Part shown: positions 7,461 to 16,987 of the stretch, piece by piece
Layout: the number at the start of each line of letters is the position of its first letter
Position numbering within the stretch: the stretch's first letter is position 1
NCBI GenBank assembly: GCA_020401865.1
Contig: JADCAS010000008.1
Coordinates: 37,039-101,038 of the forward strand
Reading direction: 5' to 3'
Origin: Phenylobacterium sp.
GTDB lineage: Bacteria > Pseudomonadota > Alphaproteobacteria > Caulobacterales > Caulobacteraceae
DNA length: 64,000 nt
The notes under the pieces: model-generated
Seen by the model: the letters and a program-made list of their open reading frames with translations, nothing else
What the model was told of the DNA's origin: nothing
Database searches by the model: none
Translations under genes and position numbers: made by a program

Positions 7461-8201
7461 ATGGAACCGACCCTGGACACGATCGACGCCCCGTCGCCGA
7501 ACTTCGACGCCCGGACGGCCCCGCCGGACATGATCGTCCTGCACTATACGGGCATGACGACGGGTGAGGCGGCCCTCGCCCGGCTGTGCGATCCCACCCC
7601 AGGAGGGCGGGTCAGCGCCCACTACCTGGTCGAGGAAGACGGCCGCGTCTTCCGGCTGGTCGACGAGGCGCGCCGGGCCTGGCACGCCGGCGTGGCGTCC
7701 TGGAAGGGCGAGAGGGACATCAACGGCCGCTCGATCGGCGTCGAGATCGTCAATCCGGGACATGCGCACGGCTATCGCGACTTCCCCGAGCCACAGGTCG
7801 CCGCCGTCATCGCTCTGCTGACCGACATCCGAAGCCGCTGGACCATCTCCGACGGCGACATCGTCGGGCACTCCGACGTGGCCCCCGCCCGCAAGCAGGA
7901 CCCGGGCGAGCGGTTTCCCTGGAAGCAGCTGGCGCAAGCGGGCCATGGCCTCTGGGTCGAGCCGCCCCCGGCGCCGGGCGCGCCCCTGGCCGAGGGCGCG
8001 GAGGGTGCGGCGGTCTTCGCCTTCCAGGCCGGCCTGACCCGGCTGGGCTATGACTGTGCGCCGACAGGCGTCTTCGACGCCGCCACCCGCGAAGTGGTTT
8101 CCGCCTTCCAGAGGCATTGGGTGCAGAGCCGTTTCGACGGGGTGGCTGACGGCCTCACCCGGGCCCGGCTGATCGCCCTCCTGCGGCTGTCCGGGGCATG
8201 A
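7461..8201 (+). CDS. N-acetylmuramoyl-L-alanine amidase, Amidase_2 with C-terminal peptidoglycan-binding domain
   Basis: A 246-residue zinc amidase of the AmiD/AmpD fold that cleaves the lactyl amide between MurNAc and the stem peptide. Zinc ligands are visible as H28 (MIVLHYTG), H137 (IVGHSDVAPARKQDPG) and D147, with GVEIVNPG carrying the expected glutamate. Residues about 175-245 form a PG_binding_1 domain (FQAGLTRLGYDCAPTGVFDAA). No signal peptide is seen, so it may act on recycled muropeptides in the cytoplasm, or be exported in a way not evident here. The next gene overlaps it by four bases. Confidence 0.9.
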   Translation: MEPTLDTIDAPSPNFDARTAPPDMIVLHYTGMTTGEAALARLCDPTPGGRVSAHYLVEEDGRVFRLVDEARRAWHAGVASWKGERDINGRSIGVEIVNPGHAHGYRDFPEPQVAAVIALLTDIRSRWTISDGDIVGHSDVAPARKQDPGERFPWKQLAQAGHGLWVEPPPAPGAPLAEGAEGAAVFAFQAGLTRLGYDCAPTGVFDAATREVVSAFQRHWVQSRFDGVADGLTRARLIALLRLSGA

Positions 8202-8731
8202 TCACGGATCCGCCCAGGGCCGAAGGCTTCGAGCTCCGGGCCCTGTCCGAGGTCGACGCCCCGGACCTTCTGGCGCTGTTCTCCGACCCCGAGGTCTGCG
8301 CCTTCATGGACATAGAGCCTCTGCTGGCGGAGGCCGAAGCCCTGGACATCATTGACTGGGCGGAGGCCCAGGCGGCCCAGGGCCTGGGGGTGCGCTGGGG
8401 TATCCGCAGGCCGGGAGAGGGGCGGCTCATCGGCACGGTGGGCTTCAACCGCATCGAGCGCGGCCGGGGTCGCTGGGGCGAGATCGCCTATGACCTGGCC
8501 CGGGACCAATGGGGCAGGGGGGTCATGTCCGCCATCCTGCCCGCCGTCATCGCCCGCGGCTTCGAGGATTGGGGCCTGATCCGCCTGGAAGCCATGGTGA
8601 CCGAGGGCAACGAGAGGTCCTGCGCCCTGCTCCGGCGGATGGGTTTCCGCCAGGAGGGCGTCCTCGCCCGACGGGGGTACTGGAAGGACCAGGCCTGGGA
8701 CCAACTGGTCTTCGCCCGACTTGCGGATTGA
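8198..8731 (+). CDS. GNAT family N-acetyltransferase (RimJ/RimL-like)
   Basis: A 177-residue acetyl-CoA-dependent acyltransferase. The order FELRALSEVDAPDLLALFSD, then WGEIAYDLARDQWGRGVMS (acetyl-CoA loop region) and RLEAMVTEGNERSCALLRRM (the NxxS/LxxxGF element) matches the RimJ/RimL group. The acceptor could be a ribosomal protein N-terminus, another protein or a small amine. The ATGA overlap with the amidase gene suggests coupled translation. It ends 36 bases before the RNase P RNA gene. Confidence 0.85.
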   Translation: MITDPPRAEGFELRALSEVDAPDLLALFSDPEVCAFMDIEPLLAEAEALDIIDWAEAQAAQGLGVRWGIRRPGEGRLIGTVGFNRIERGRGRWGEIAYDLARDQWGRGVMSAILPAVIARGFEDWGLIRLEAMVTEGNERSCALLRRMGFRQEGVLARRGYWKDQAWDQLVFARLAD

Positions 8732-8767
8732 CGCCGCCGCCCCGGAGGGCCACTTCTGCGCACGGAA

Positions 8768-9151
<384 letters not shown>

Positions 9152-9250
9152 TCCATCTCTCTCCGAAACCTCGATTATCAACAGATGTCCCGTCCTCCCT
9201 TGGCTTCCGGGGCAGGGTTCTCTGTATGACCTGTGGAACGGTCGTGGAAA

Positions 9251-9265
9251 TTAACCATATTTGAA
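9251..9265 (+). promoter_or_regulatory. near-consensus CtrA-type box before mraZ
   Basis: TTAA at 9251-9254, a seven-base spacer, and TGAA at 9262-9265 give a one-mismatch fit to the alphaproteobacterial CtrA site TTAA-N7-TTAA. It lies in an AT-richer stretch about 180 bases before the mraZ start, where the dcw promoter is expected. A GANTC site (GAGTC, 9302-9306) follows. Suggestive only. Confidence 0.35.
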
Positions 9266-9313
9266 TGAAAATCGGCTGAAAATACTTGCTATTGGCAGTC
9301 AGAGTCATTGTTT

Positions 9314-9338
9314 CCCATTCGATCCCATGTTAGCCCAT
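9314..9338. promoter_or_regulatory. MraZ operator: three boxes with 10-bp spacing
   Basis: Three CCCAT motifs start at 9314, 9324 and 9334, exactly one helical turn apart; read on the minus strand they are three TGGG direct repeats. MraZ is known to bind TGGGN repeats with five-base spacers before its own gene and to repress the dcw operon. Position (107 bases before the mraZ start) and spacing fit autoregulation. Confidence 0.8.
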
Positions 9339-9444
9339 TTGAAACCTGGACAGGCTCCCTTCCCCGCGGCTTCCGTTGCGGCCGGCGTCGTTCCGGGATC
9401 GGCAGGGGCGCGGCCTGAAGGGCTGCAGGACAGGACGCTGCGGG

Positions 9445-9912
9445 ATGTTCATCTCGACGTTCGAAAAACAGCTGGACGCCAAGCGGCGCATCGTCGTGCC
9501 GCAGGAGTTCCGCGCCGCCGTGTCCGGTCCCTTCGACGGGGTGGTCTGCTTTCCCTCCATCGAGGCCGACTGCATCGAGGGGGGCGGCCAGACCCTCTTC
9601 GAGCGCTACCTTGGCGTCATCGAGGAGCTGGATTTCGGCGACCCTCTGCGGTCGGCCCTGGAAACCTCCGTCCTGGGCGGGATGGCGCGGCTGAGCTTCG
9701 ATACGGCGGGCCGGATCACCCTTCCCGAAACCCTCTGCGACGCCTTCGGACTGACCGACTGGGTGGTTGTGGTGGGGCTTGGCGACCGTTTCCAGATCTG
9801 GGAGCGCGATGCCTTCCAGGCGCATCGAGCCGCTCAAAGGGAGTTGGCGCGAGAGGGACTGGCCCAGCTCCGCGCCGCGCAAAGGGCCCAGCGTTCGGGC
9901 CTGCCGGGATGA
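9445..9912 (+). CDS. mraZ: transcriptional regulator MraZ
   Basis: First gene of the division/cell-wall operon, 155 residues, with two SpoVT/AbrB-like DNA-binding halves ([20 protein letters not shown] and [18 protein letters not shown]). It forms ring-shaped oligomers and represses the operon through TGGG repeats, which are present upstream. The start at 9445 is chosen because homology begins at MFISTF; the frame up to 9376 is leader. Its stop overlaps the rsmH start (ATGA). Confidence 0.95.
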   Translation: MFISTFEKQLDAKRRIVVPQEFRAAVSGPFDGVVCFPSIEADCIEGGGQTLFERYLGVIEELDFGDPLRSALETSVLGGMARLSFDTAGRITLPETLCDAFGLTDWVVVVGLGDRFQIWERDAFQAHRAAQRELAREGLAQLRAAQRAQRSGLPG

Positions 9913-10838
9913 GTGCGCCCCACCTCTCCGTGCTGCTGAACGAGGTGGTTTCCGCCATCGCTCCGGCGCCGGGGCGGCACGTGGTCGACGGAACCTTCGG
10001 GGCGGGTGGCTATGCCCGGGCCTTCCTCGCCGCCGGCGCCCGGGTCACCGCCTTCGACCGGGATCCCTCCGCCGCCCGCTACGCCGAGGAGCTCGGCCCC
10101 GACTTCCGTCTGGTCATCGCGCCCTTCTCGACCATGGCCGAGGTCCTGGGCGAGGCCGCCGCCGACGGGGTCGCCCTCGACCTCGGGGTTTCCTCCATGC
10201 AGCTGGACGAGGCGGAGCGCGGCTTCTCCTTCCTTCGGGAGGGACCGCTCGACATGCGTATGAGCGGTGCAGGGCCCACGGCGGCGGACCTGGTCAACAC
10301 GGAGCCGCCCGCCGAACTGGCGCGCATCTTCTGGATTTACGGCGAGGAGCGGCAGTCCCGCCGGATCGCCTCGGCTATTGTGCGCCGACGCGAAACGACG
10401 CCCTTCACCCGCACGACGGACCTTGCGGAGGTCATCGAGCGGGCCCTTGGGGGGCGCCGGGGGGCCCGCGTCCATCCCGCCACCCGCGCCTTCCAGGCGC
10501 TCAGGATCGCCGTCAATGACGAGCTGGCCGAGCTTGAGGCGGGCCTCGTCGCCGCCGAGCGGGTCCTGCGGCCCGGAGGCCGGCTGGCGGTGGTGACCTT
10601 CCATTCCCTCGAGGACCGGATCGTCAAGGCCTTCCTTGCCGAGCGCTCCGGGCGCACTCCCGGCGGCTCCCGCCACGCGCCGGAAGCGCCGCGCGGAGCG
10701 GACCCGAGCTTCTCCCTCCTGTCCGTGCGCTCCACGCCCCCGACGGAGGCCGAGATTGCGGCGAACCCGCGCGCCCGGTCGGCCCGGCTGCGGGCCGCGA
10801 AGCGGACGGCGGCGCCCCTCTGGAGGGTGGCGGCATGA
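9909..10838 (+). CDS. rsmH: 16S rRNA (cytosine-1402-N4)-methyltransferase RsmH
   Basis: SAM-dependent enzyme that methylates C1402 in the ribosomal P site. It has 309 residues starting at [14 protein letters not shown]; the longer open frame upstream is only the shifted frame of mraZ. The SAM motif [15 protein letters not shown], the [18 protein letters not shown] block and the C-terminal [14 protein letters not shown] are all present. The start overlaps the mraZ stop and the stop overlaps the ftsL start, so translation is probably coupled. Confidence 0.96.
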   Translation: MSAPHLSVLLNEVVSAIAPAPGRHVVDGTFGAGGYARAFLAAGARVTAFDRDPSAARYAEELGPDFRLVIAPFSTMAEVLGEAAADGVALDLGVSSMQLDEAERGFSFLREGPLDMRMSGAGPTAADLVNTEPPAELARIFWIYGEERQSRRIASAIVRRRETTPFTRTTDLAEVIERALGGRRGARVHPATRAFQALRIAVNDELAELEAGLVAAERVLRPGGRLAVVTFHSLEDRIVKAFLAERSGRTPGGSRHAPEAPRGADPSFSLLSVRSTPPTEAEIAANPRARSARLRAAKRTAAPLWRVAA

Positions 10839-11272
10839 CCCTTCTCGAGCGCCGGGTCCTCGGGTTCCGCAGCCTGGACGTGGGCCTGTTCATCTTCCTC
10901 CTGGTGCTGATCCTGGGCGTCTACCTCGCCAAGACCATGGCGGGAGGCGAGCGCGGCCAGATCGCAGCTGCGGAGCGCCAGATCGCTGAGGAGCAGGACC
11001 GCATAGTCCTCCTCGAGGCCGAGGTCGCCCATCTGGAGCGTCCCGAGCGCCTGTCCGCCATCGCCCGCACCTACGCCGGCCTCGCTCCGGTGGCTTCAGC
11101 CCGGGAGATCACGCCCAAGGGCCTGGCGGACGCCCTGCAGTCGCCAGCCTCGGTCGTCCCCCAGCTCGTGGTCGTCGCTGCGCCGGCCGTCCCGACCGCT
11201 GCTGAAGCCGAGACCTCCACAGTGATCGAGGAGACTACGGCCGATCCGGCCGCCCGGGAGCCGAAGCCATGA
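10835..11272 (+). CDS. ftsL: cell division protein FtsL
   Basis: Bitopic divisome protein of 145 residues. A short cytoplasmic N-terminus is followed by one transmembrane helix (about residues 16-36, [18 protein letters not shown]) and a periplasmic coiled coil (about 38-70, [20 protein letters not shown]), then an alanine/proline-rich tail. It should pair with FtsB and FtsQ to activate FtsWI. Family sequence conservation is low, so the assignment rests on topology, size and position between rsmH and ftsI. It overlaps both neighbours by four bases. Confidence 0.88.
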   Translation: MTLLERRVLGFRSLDVGLFIFLLVLILGVYLAKTMAGGERGQIAAAERQIAEEQDRIVLLEAEVAHLERPERLSAIARTYAGLAPVASAREITPKGLADALQSPASVVPQLVVVAAPAVPTAAEAETSTVIEETTADPAAREPKP

Positions 11273-13014
11273 GCCTGACGCATCCAGGTCTTCCCGCCCC
11301 CGGCTGGCGCTGGATCAAGGAGCGGCTTTGGAGTCTCGAGCGCGCCTTCGAGAAGGCGCGCACTTCCGGTCGGGCTGAGAACGACGCCCGCATCCGCATC
11401 TTCGTCGTACTCGCCCTCTTCGTCGCCAGCTTCGTCTACCTCGCCGTAGGGGCGACACGCCTCGCCCTCTTCCCGGGCTTTGACGTCGCATCGGTCGCCC
11501 GCGGCGGTTCGGGCCCGGGCCGGGCGCCCCTGGTGGACCGTCGCGGGGCCCTCCTGGCCGCGGATCTTCCCTTCTACACCCTCTATCTCGACCCCAGGGA
11601 CGTCTGGGACCGGGCGGAAACCCGCGCCGGACTGCTCAGGGCGCTGCCCGACCTGTCGGTCAGCCGGCTTGACAGGGCCCTTGCAGGGTCGCGCCGAACC
11701 TTCCTGGCGGGACCGCTTTCGCCCCGGGAACGCGACCGGGTCCACGACCTCGGTCTTCCCGGGGTTGTCTTCGAGCAGGAGCCTCGCCGGGTCTATCCCC
11801 TTGGCGGCGCCGGCGCTCACCTGATCGGCTTCTCTGACACCGGCGGCAAGGGGCTGGCGGGGGCCGAGGGCGCTCTCAATGACCGCATTCGCGCGGGCGC
11901 CGGTGATCGCCAGCCCACCCCCCTTTCCATCGACATGCGCGTCCAGGCCGCCCTGGACGACGAGCTGAACGCCGCCGCCACGCGACTTCAGGCCAAGGGC
12001 GCGGTGGGCCTCATCACCAACGTGCAGACCGGGGAAATCCTGGCCATGTCGTCCTGGCCGACCTTCGATCCCAATCACGCCGGTGAGTTCGCGCCCGACC
12101 AGCTGCGGAACCAGGCGGTGGCGTCGGTCTACGAGATGGGATCAACCTTCAAGGTCTTCACGCTGGCGGTCGGCCTGGACACCCACCAGATCACACCCGA
12201 GACCCTGTTCCATACGACAAAGGGCATGGCCATCGGGTCACGGGTGATCCGCGACCTTCATGCCGTCGATCATGACATGACGGCGACAGACATCTTCCTG
12301 AAGTCCTCCAACATCGGCGCCAGTCAGATCGCTCTGCAGGTCGGCGGGTCGACCATGACCCGTTACTTCCAGGCCTTCGGTCTGTTCCACGCCGCCCCGA
12401 TCGAGCTGACCGGGTCCGCCCGCCCCATCCTGCCCCGGGAGTGGAATCCCAACACCGTGGCCTCGGCGTCCTTCGGTCACGCCATCTCGGTTTCCCCGGT
12501 CGCCCTGGCGGCGGGCGTGGGCTCCGTCCTGAACGGCGGTCGTTACCTGCCACTGACCCTGCAGCCCATGCGGCCGGGCGCCCGCCCGGAGGGACGCCGC
12601 GTCATCAGCGAGGAGACCTCCCGCCTGATGCTCGGCCTGATGCGTCGGAACGTGCTGGAAGGCTCGGGCCGCCGCGCCAACGCTGCAGGTCTGAGGGTCG
12701 GCGGCAAGACCGGGTCCGCCGAAAAGGTCATCGACGGCCGGTATGTCCGGGACAAGGTGCTCGCCTCCTTTGCCGGTGTCTTCCCCACGGATGGCGCCCT
12801 CAGCGATGATCGTTATCTCGTGCTGATTCTAATCGACGAGCCGGTCGCCGACGCCGAGTCCGGCGGCCGCACAGGGGGCCTGACGGCGGCGCCCGCGGCG
12901 GGCAAGGTCATCGACCGCGTCGCCCCCTTCCTTGGGGTCAGCCGACGGTTCGAACAGGTGGCCGCCCAGCCGGTTCCGGCGACCGCCGAACTCGCCGCCC
13001 TGCAAGAGCGCTGA
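11269..13014 (+). CDS. ftsI: septal peptidoglycan transpeptidase FtsI (PBP3)
   Basis: Class B penicillin-binding protein of 581 residues that crosslinks septal peptidoglycan together with FtsW. One transmembrane helix near residues 43-62 is followed by the dimerisation domain and the transpeptidase domain. Active-site motifs are all present: S292-T-F-K295 (nucleophile), S346-S-N348 and K480-T-G482. Length is normal for the family. It begins inside the end of ftsL and is followed after five bases by murE. Confidence 0.96.
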   Translation: MSLTHPGLPAPGWRWIKERLWSLERAFEKARTSGRAENDARIRIFVVLALFVASFVYLAVGATRLALFPGFDVASVARGGSGPGRAPLVDRRGALLAADLPFYTLYLDPRDVWDRAETRAGLLRALPDLSVSRLDRALAGSRRTFLAGPLSPRERDRVHDLGLPGVVFEQEPRRVYPLGGAGAHLIGFSDTGGKGLAGAEGALNDRIRAGAGDRQPTPLSIDMRVQAALDDELNAAATRLQAKGAVGLITNVQTGEILAMSSWPTFDPNHAGEFAPDQLRNQAVASVYEMGSTFKVFTLAVGLDTHQITPETLFHTTKGMAIGSRVIRDLHAVDHDMTATDIFLKSSNIGASQIALQVGGSTMTRYFQAFGLFHAAPIELTGSARPILPREWNPNTVASASFGHAISVSPVALAAGVGSVLNGGRYLPLTLQPMRPGARPEGRRVISEETSRLMLGLMRRNVLEGSGRRANAAGLRVGGKTGSAEKVIDGRYVRDKVLASFAGVFPTDGALSDDRYLVLILIDEPVADAESGGRTGGLTAAPAAGKVIDRVAPFLGVSRRFEQVAAQPVPATAELAALQER

Positions 13015-13019
13015 GCCCC

Positions 13020-14468
13020 GTGCGTCTGTCCCAGCTCCTTCACAGGGACCTGCCGGTCGACCCGGAAATCACCGGCGTGACCGCGGACAGCCGGCGGGTC
13101 GGGCCGGGCGTTCTCTTCGCAGCCCTTCCGGGGGTGGCCCGCGATGGCGCCGACTTCGCGCCCCAGGCCGCAGCCGCCGGCGCCGCCGCGGTGCTCTGCG
13201 CCCGGGACTTACCGGGCCTTGGGGTTCCGGTCATCGCCAGCGCGGATCCCCGTCGGGCCTACGCCCTGGCCGCTTCCGCCTTTCACGGCCGGCAGCCGGA
13301 GGTGGTTGTGGCCGTCACCGGGACCAACGGCAAGACCTCCGTCGCCGGTTTCCGCCGGCAGATCGCGGCGGCGTCGGGCCGACTGTCCGCCAGCATGGGC
13401 ACTCTTGGCGTCCTCATCTCCGGTCCTAGCCGGGAGGATCTGGCTCTGACCCCGCCTGGCCTGACGACGCCGGATGCCGGCGATGTCGCCGCTCTGCTCG
13501 CCGACCTTGCGGACCGGGGGGTGACGGACCTGGCGCTGGAGGCCTCGTCCCATGGTATCGACCAGAGGCGGCTGGACGGCGTGCGCCTGTCTGCGGCGGC
13601 CTTCCTGAACCTGACCCAGGATCACCTCGACTACCACGGCGACATGGCGAGCTATCAGGCCGCTAAGCTGCGCCTGTTCGACACCCTGCTGCCCCGGGGC
13701 GCTCCGGTGGTCCTGAATGCGGACTCGCCCGCCTTTCCGGCCTTCGCCGCCGCCGCGACCCTGGCTGGGGCCGACCTCATCACCTTCGGCGAGGCGGGAC
13801 GGGACCTTAAGCTTGCCGGGCGGGCGCCGAGGCCGGGCGGCCAGGTGCTGACCCTGGAACACGCCGGTCGGACCTGGCGCGTCGACCTGCCCCTGGCCGG
13901 CGCCTTCCAGGCCATGAACGCCCTCGCCGCCGCCGGTCTTGGTCTCGCGATCGGGGAGACTCCTGAGGAGATCTTCGCCGCCCTGGAGCAACTGAAGGGC
14001 GCGCCGGGGCGTCTCCAGCATGTGGGTTCCGGCCCCCGTGGCGGAGAGGCCTACGTGGATTACGCTCACACGCCGGACGGCCTGGAAACCGTGCTGAAGG
14101 CCCTGCGGCCCCACGCCTCGGGGCGGCTGATCCTGGTGTTCGGGGCGGGAGGCGACCGGGACCGGACCAAGCGCCACCTCATGGGCGAGCTGGCCGCGCG
14201 GCTGGCGGACCTGGCCATCGTGACCGACGACAACCCCCGCAGCGAGGATCCCGCCGCCATCCGGGCCGAGGTGAGGGCCGGGGGCGCCGGCCTTGCGGAC
14301 ATCGGCGATCGTCGGGAGGCGATCCGCACCGCTGTCTCAGAATTGCGGGAGGGCGACATTCTGGTCGTGGCCGGCAAGGGGCACGAGCACGGCCAGACCC
14401 TTGCGGGGGTCGTGCACCCCTTCGACGACGTGTCCGAGACCCGAGCGGCCCTGGAGGGCCGGTCATGA
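13020..14468 (+). CDS. murE: UDP-MurNAc-tripeptide synthetase MurE (meso-diaminopimelate-adding)
   Basis: Cytoplasmic Mur ligase of 482 residues that adds the third stem-peptide residue. The ATP loop TGTNGKTSV is near residue 100, and the DNPRSEDP motif near residue 403 is the signature that selects meso-diaminopimelate rather than lysine. GTG start, placed five bases after the ftsI stop. The stop overlaps the murF start by four bases. Confidence 0.96.
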   Translation: MRLSQLLHRDLPVDPEITGVTADSRRVGPGVLFAALPGVARDGADFAPQAAAAGAAAVLCARDLPGLGVPVIASADPRRAYALAASAFHGRQPEVVVAVTGTNGKTSVAGFRRQIAAASGRLSASMGTLGVLISGPSREDLALTPPGLTTPDAGDVAALLADLADRGVTDLALEASSHGIDQRRLDGVRLSAAAFLNLTQDHLDYHGDMASYQAAKLRLFDTLLPRGAPVVLNADSPAFPAFAAAATLAGADLITFGEAGRDLKLAGRAPRPGGQVLTLEHAGRTWRVDLPLAGAFQAMNALAAAGLGLAIGETPEEIFAALEQLKGAPGRLQHVGSGPRGGEAYVDYAHTPDGLETVLKALRPHASGRLILVFGAGGDRDRTKRHLMGELAARLADLAIVTDDNPRSEDPAAIRAEVRAGGAGLADIGDRREAIRTAVSELREGDILVVAGKGHEHGQTLAGVVHPFDDVSETRAALEGRS

Positions 14469-15865
14469 CCCGCCGCTCCCTCTGGACGGCCGCAGCCATC
14501 GCCCGGGCGACGCACGGCAGGGTCTCCCGCGCCTTTCAGGTGCGCGGGCTCTCGATCGACACCCGGACCCTGGAGCCGGGGGACCTCTTCGTCGCCCTGG
14601 GAGGGGTGCGCGACGGCCACGACTTCGTGGAACAGGCCATGGCGGCCGGCGCCGCCGGCGTGCTGGCCTCGCGCCCGGTCGAGGCGCCACACGTCCTGGT
14701 CGGCGACACCTTCCTGGCCCTGCAGGCCCTGGCTCTGGCCGCGCGGGAGCGGGCGGTGGACGCCCGCCGGGGCGCCGTCACCGGCTCTGTCGGCAAGACC
14801 AGCGTCACCCAGGCGGTGGCGGCGGGGCTGGCCCTGGCCGGCCGCTCCCACGCCTCGATCAAGAGCTACAACAACCATATCGGCGTCCCTCTGACCCTGG
14901 CGCGGATGCCCGAGAACACCGAGCGGGCGGTCTTCGAGATCGGCATGAACCATGCCGACGAGATCACTCCCCTGTCCGGCATGGTCCGCCCCCACGCCAC
15001 AGCCATCACCACCGTCGGGCCGGTGCATGTGGAGAATTTCCCCGATGGAGAGTCCGGCGTGGCGCGGGCCAAGGCCGAGATCTTCGACGGGGCGGCGCCC
15101 GGCGCCGTCGCCGTCCTCAACGCCGATAACCGTTGGTTCGGCTGTCTTGCCGCCCGGGCCCGGGCCCGGGGGCTGACGATCCGCAGCTTCGGCAGGGCGG
15201 AAGGGGCCGACGCCCGCCTCCTGGACTTTGGGGTGGATGCCGGTCGCGGCTTGATCCGGGCCGAGATCGGCGGTCGGTCGCTGGATTTCACCATGCCGCA
15301 GACCGGCGCGCACTGGGGTCTCAACGCCATGTGCGTCCTTCTCCTGCTCGAGGCTCTGGAGGTTTCGCGCGAGGTCGGCGTTGACGCCCTGTCCGCCTTC
15401 GCCGCCCTGCCCGGGCGCGGGGCGGAGAGCCAGGTCCATCTGCCGGGCGGCGGCGTCTTCACCCTCATCGACGAGAGCTACAACGCCAACCCGCTTTCCA
15501 TGGCGGCGACCATCGCCTCCCTTGGCGCCCGCAAGGCCGGGGGGCGCCGGCTCCTGGCCCTGACCGACATGCTGGAGCTCGGCGACGAGGCCCCTCGGTT
15601 CCACGCGGACCTGACCCGTCCGATCGCCGATGCCGGGATCGACCGGGTCTTCTGCGCCGGACCTCTGATGAAATCCCTCTGGGACGCTCTTCCTTCGACT
15701 CGGCGCGGCGGCTACGCCCTTGAGGCGTCGGAGTTGGCGCCGATGATCGCCGGGGCGGTGGAGCCTGGGGATCTGGTCATGGTCAAGGGGTCCAACGGGT
15801 CGCGGGCGGGGCAGGTCGCCCAGGCGCTTCGTGCGCTGGACTCCCGGGCTGGGGGGAAGGGCTGA
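14465..15865 (+). CDS. murF: UDP-MurNAc-pentapeptide synthetase MurF
   Basis: Cytoplasmic ligase of 466 residues that adds D-Ala-D-Ala to UDP-MurNAc-tripeptide. The Mur ligase loop is [12 protein letters not shown] (about residue 110), followed by [16 protein letters not shown] and [11 protein letters not shown], which are characteristic of MurF. Its stop shares one base with the mraY start (TGATG), a close coupling. Confidence 0.95.
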   Translation: MTRRSLWTAAAIARATHGRVSRAFQVRGLSIDTRTLEPGDLFVALGGVRDGHDFVEQAMAAGAAGVLASRPVEAPHVLVGDTFLALQALALAARERAVDARRGAVTGSVGKTSVTQAVAAGLALAGRSHASIKSYNNHIGVPLTLARMPENTERAVFEIGMNHADEITPLSGMVRPHATAITTVGPVHVENFPDGESGVARAKAEIFDGAAPGAVAVLNADNRWFGCLAARARARGLTIRSFGRAEGADARLLDFGVDAGRGLIRAEIGGRSLDFTMPQTGAHWGLNAMCVLLLLEALEVSREVGVDALSAFAALPGRGAESQVHLPGGGVFTLIDESYNANPLSMAATIASLGARKAGGRRLLALTDMLELGDEAPRFHADLTRPIADAGIDRVFCAGPLMKSLWDALPSTRRGGYALEASELAPMIAGAVEPGDLVMVKGSNGSRAGQVAQALRALDSRAGGKG

Positions 15866-16977
15866 TGCTGTATTGGCTGTACGAACAGGCAATGGCGGCG
15901 GGGGTTCATGCCCCCCTGCTCAACCTCATGAAATACCTCACCTTCCGGACCGGGATGGCGCTCTTCACGGCCCAGCTCGTCGTGGTCCTGATGGGGTCGA
16001 GGTTCATCCGCTGGATGCAGGCCCGGCAGGGCAAGGGCCAGCCGATCCGCAGTGACGGCATCGAGCGCCACGTGATCGAGAAGGCGGGTACGCCGACCAT
16101 GGGCGGGGTGATGATCCTGGCCGGCCTGTTCACCGGGGCTCTGCTCTGGTGCGACCTCTCGAATGTCTATGTCTGGGCCGTTCTGCTGGTGACAGCCGGC
16201 TTCGGTCTGCTCGGCTTCCTGGACGACTACGCCAAGGTCACCCGCCAGAGCTCGGCGGGGGTATCCGGGCGCCTGCGCCTGGTGGTCGAGGCCCTCCTGG
16301 CGGGCGCCGCGGTCCTGATGATGGTGCTCTGGGGTCGGCACGGCGCCCACGACGCCGGCCTCTACACCAGCGTCGCCGTGCCCGTGTTCAAGGACGTCCT
16401 GATCAACCTCGGCTGGTTCTACCTGGCCTTCGGCGCCTTCGTGATCGTCGGCGCGGCCAATGCGGTGAACTTCACCGACGGCCTCGACGGCCTGGCGACG
16501 GTGCCTGTGATGATCGCGGCCGCAGCCTTCGGCCTGATCGCCTACCTGGTCGGCAACGCCGTTTTCGCCACCTATCTGCAAGTGCATGTGGTCCCTGGCG
16601 TGGGCGAGGTGGCCGTCTTCTGCGGGGCGGTGATCGGGGCCGGACTGGGCTTTCTCTGGTACAACGCCCCGCCGGCTCGGATCTTCATGGGCGACACCGG
16701 CTCGCTGGCCCTGGGCGGCGCCCTGGGCGCCACCGCCGTCGCCACCAAGCACGAGATCGTCCTGGCCATCATTGGGGGCTTGTTCGTCGCCGAAACCCTC
16801 TCGGTGATGATCCAGGTCGCCTACTTCAAGCGCACCGGGAAGCGGATCTTCCTGATGGCGCCCATCCACCACCATTTCGAGAAGCTCGGCTGGTCGGAAT
16901 CGACCATCGTCATCCGCTTCTGGATCATCTCGGTGATGCTGGCCATCCTGGGCCTCGCCACCCTGAAGCTGAGATAG
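15865..16977 (+). CDS. mraY: phospho-MurNAc-pentapeptide transferase MraY
   Basis: Integral membrane enzyme of 370 residues with about ten transmembrane helices that transfers phospho-MurNAc-pentapeptide to undecaprenyl phosphate to give lipid I. The catalytic aspartate motifs [10 protein letters not shown] and [11 protein letters not shown], the loop [12 protein letters not shown] and the histidine block HHHFEKLGW are all present. It begins at the murF stop and is followed after ten bases by murD. Confidence 0.97.
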   Translation: MLYWLYEQAMAAGVHAPLLNLMKYLTFRTGMALFTAQLVVVLMGSRFIRWMQARQGKGQPIRSDGIERHVIEKAGTPTMGGVMILAGLFTGALLWCDLSNVYVWAVLLVTAGFGLLGFLDDYAKVTRQSSAGVSGRLRLVVEALLAGAAVLMMVLWGRHGAHDAGLYTSVAVPVFKDVLINLGWFYLAFGAFVIVGAANAVNFTDGLDGLATVPVMIAAAAFGLIAYLVGNAVFATYLQVHVVPGVGEVAVFCGAVIGAGLGFLWYNAPPARIFMGDTGSLALGGALGATAVATKHEIVLAIIGGLFVAETLSVMIQVAYFKRTGKRIFLMAPIHHHFEKLGWSESTIVIRFWIISVMLAILGLATLKLR

Positions 16978-16987
16978 GGGAGGGCGC

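Noticed and set aside
9261..9908. In-frame upstream extension of rsmH
   Set aside because: The extension is the alternate frame of the mraZ promoter and gene; RsmH homology starts at 9909 and the ATGA overlap is normal for this operon.
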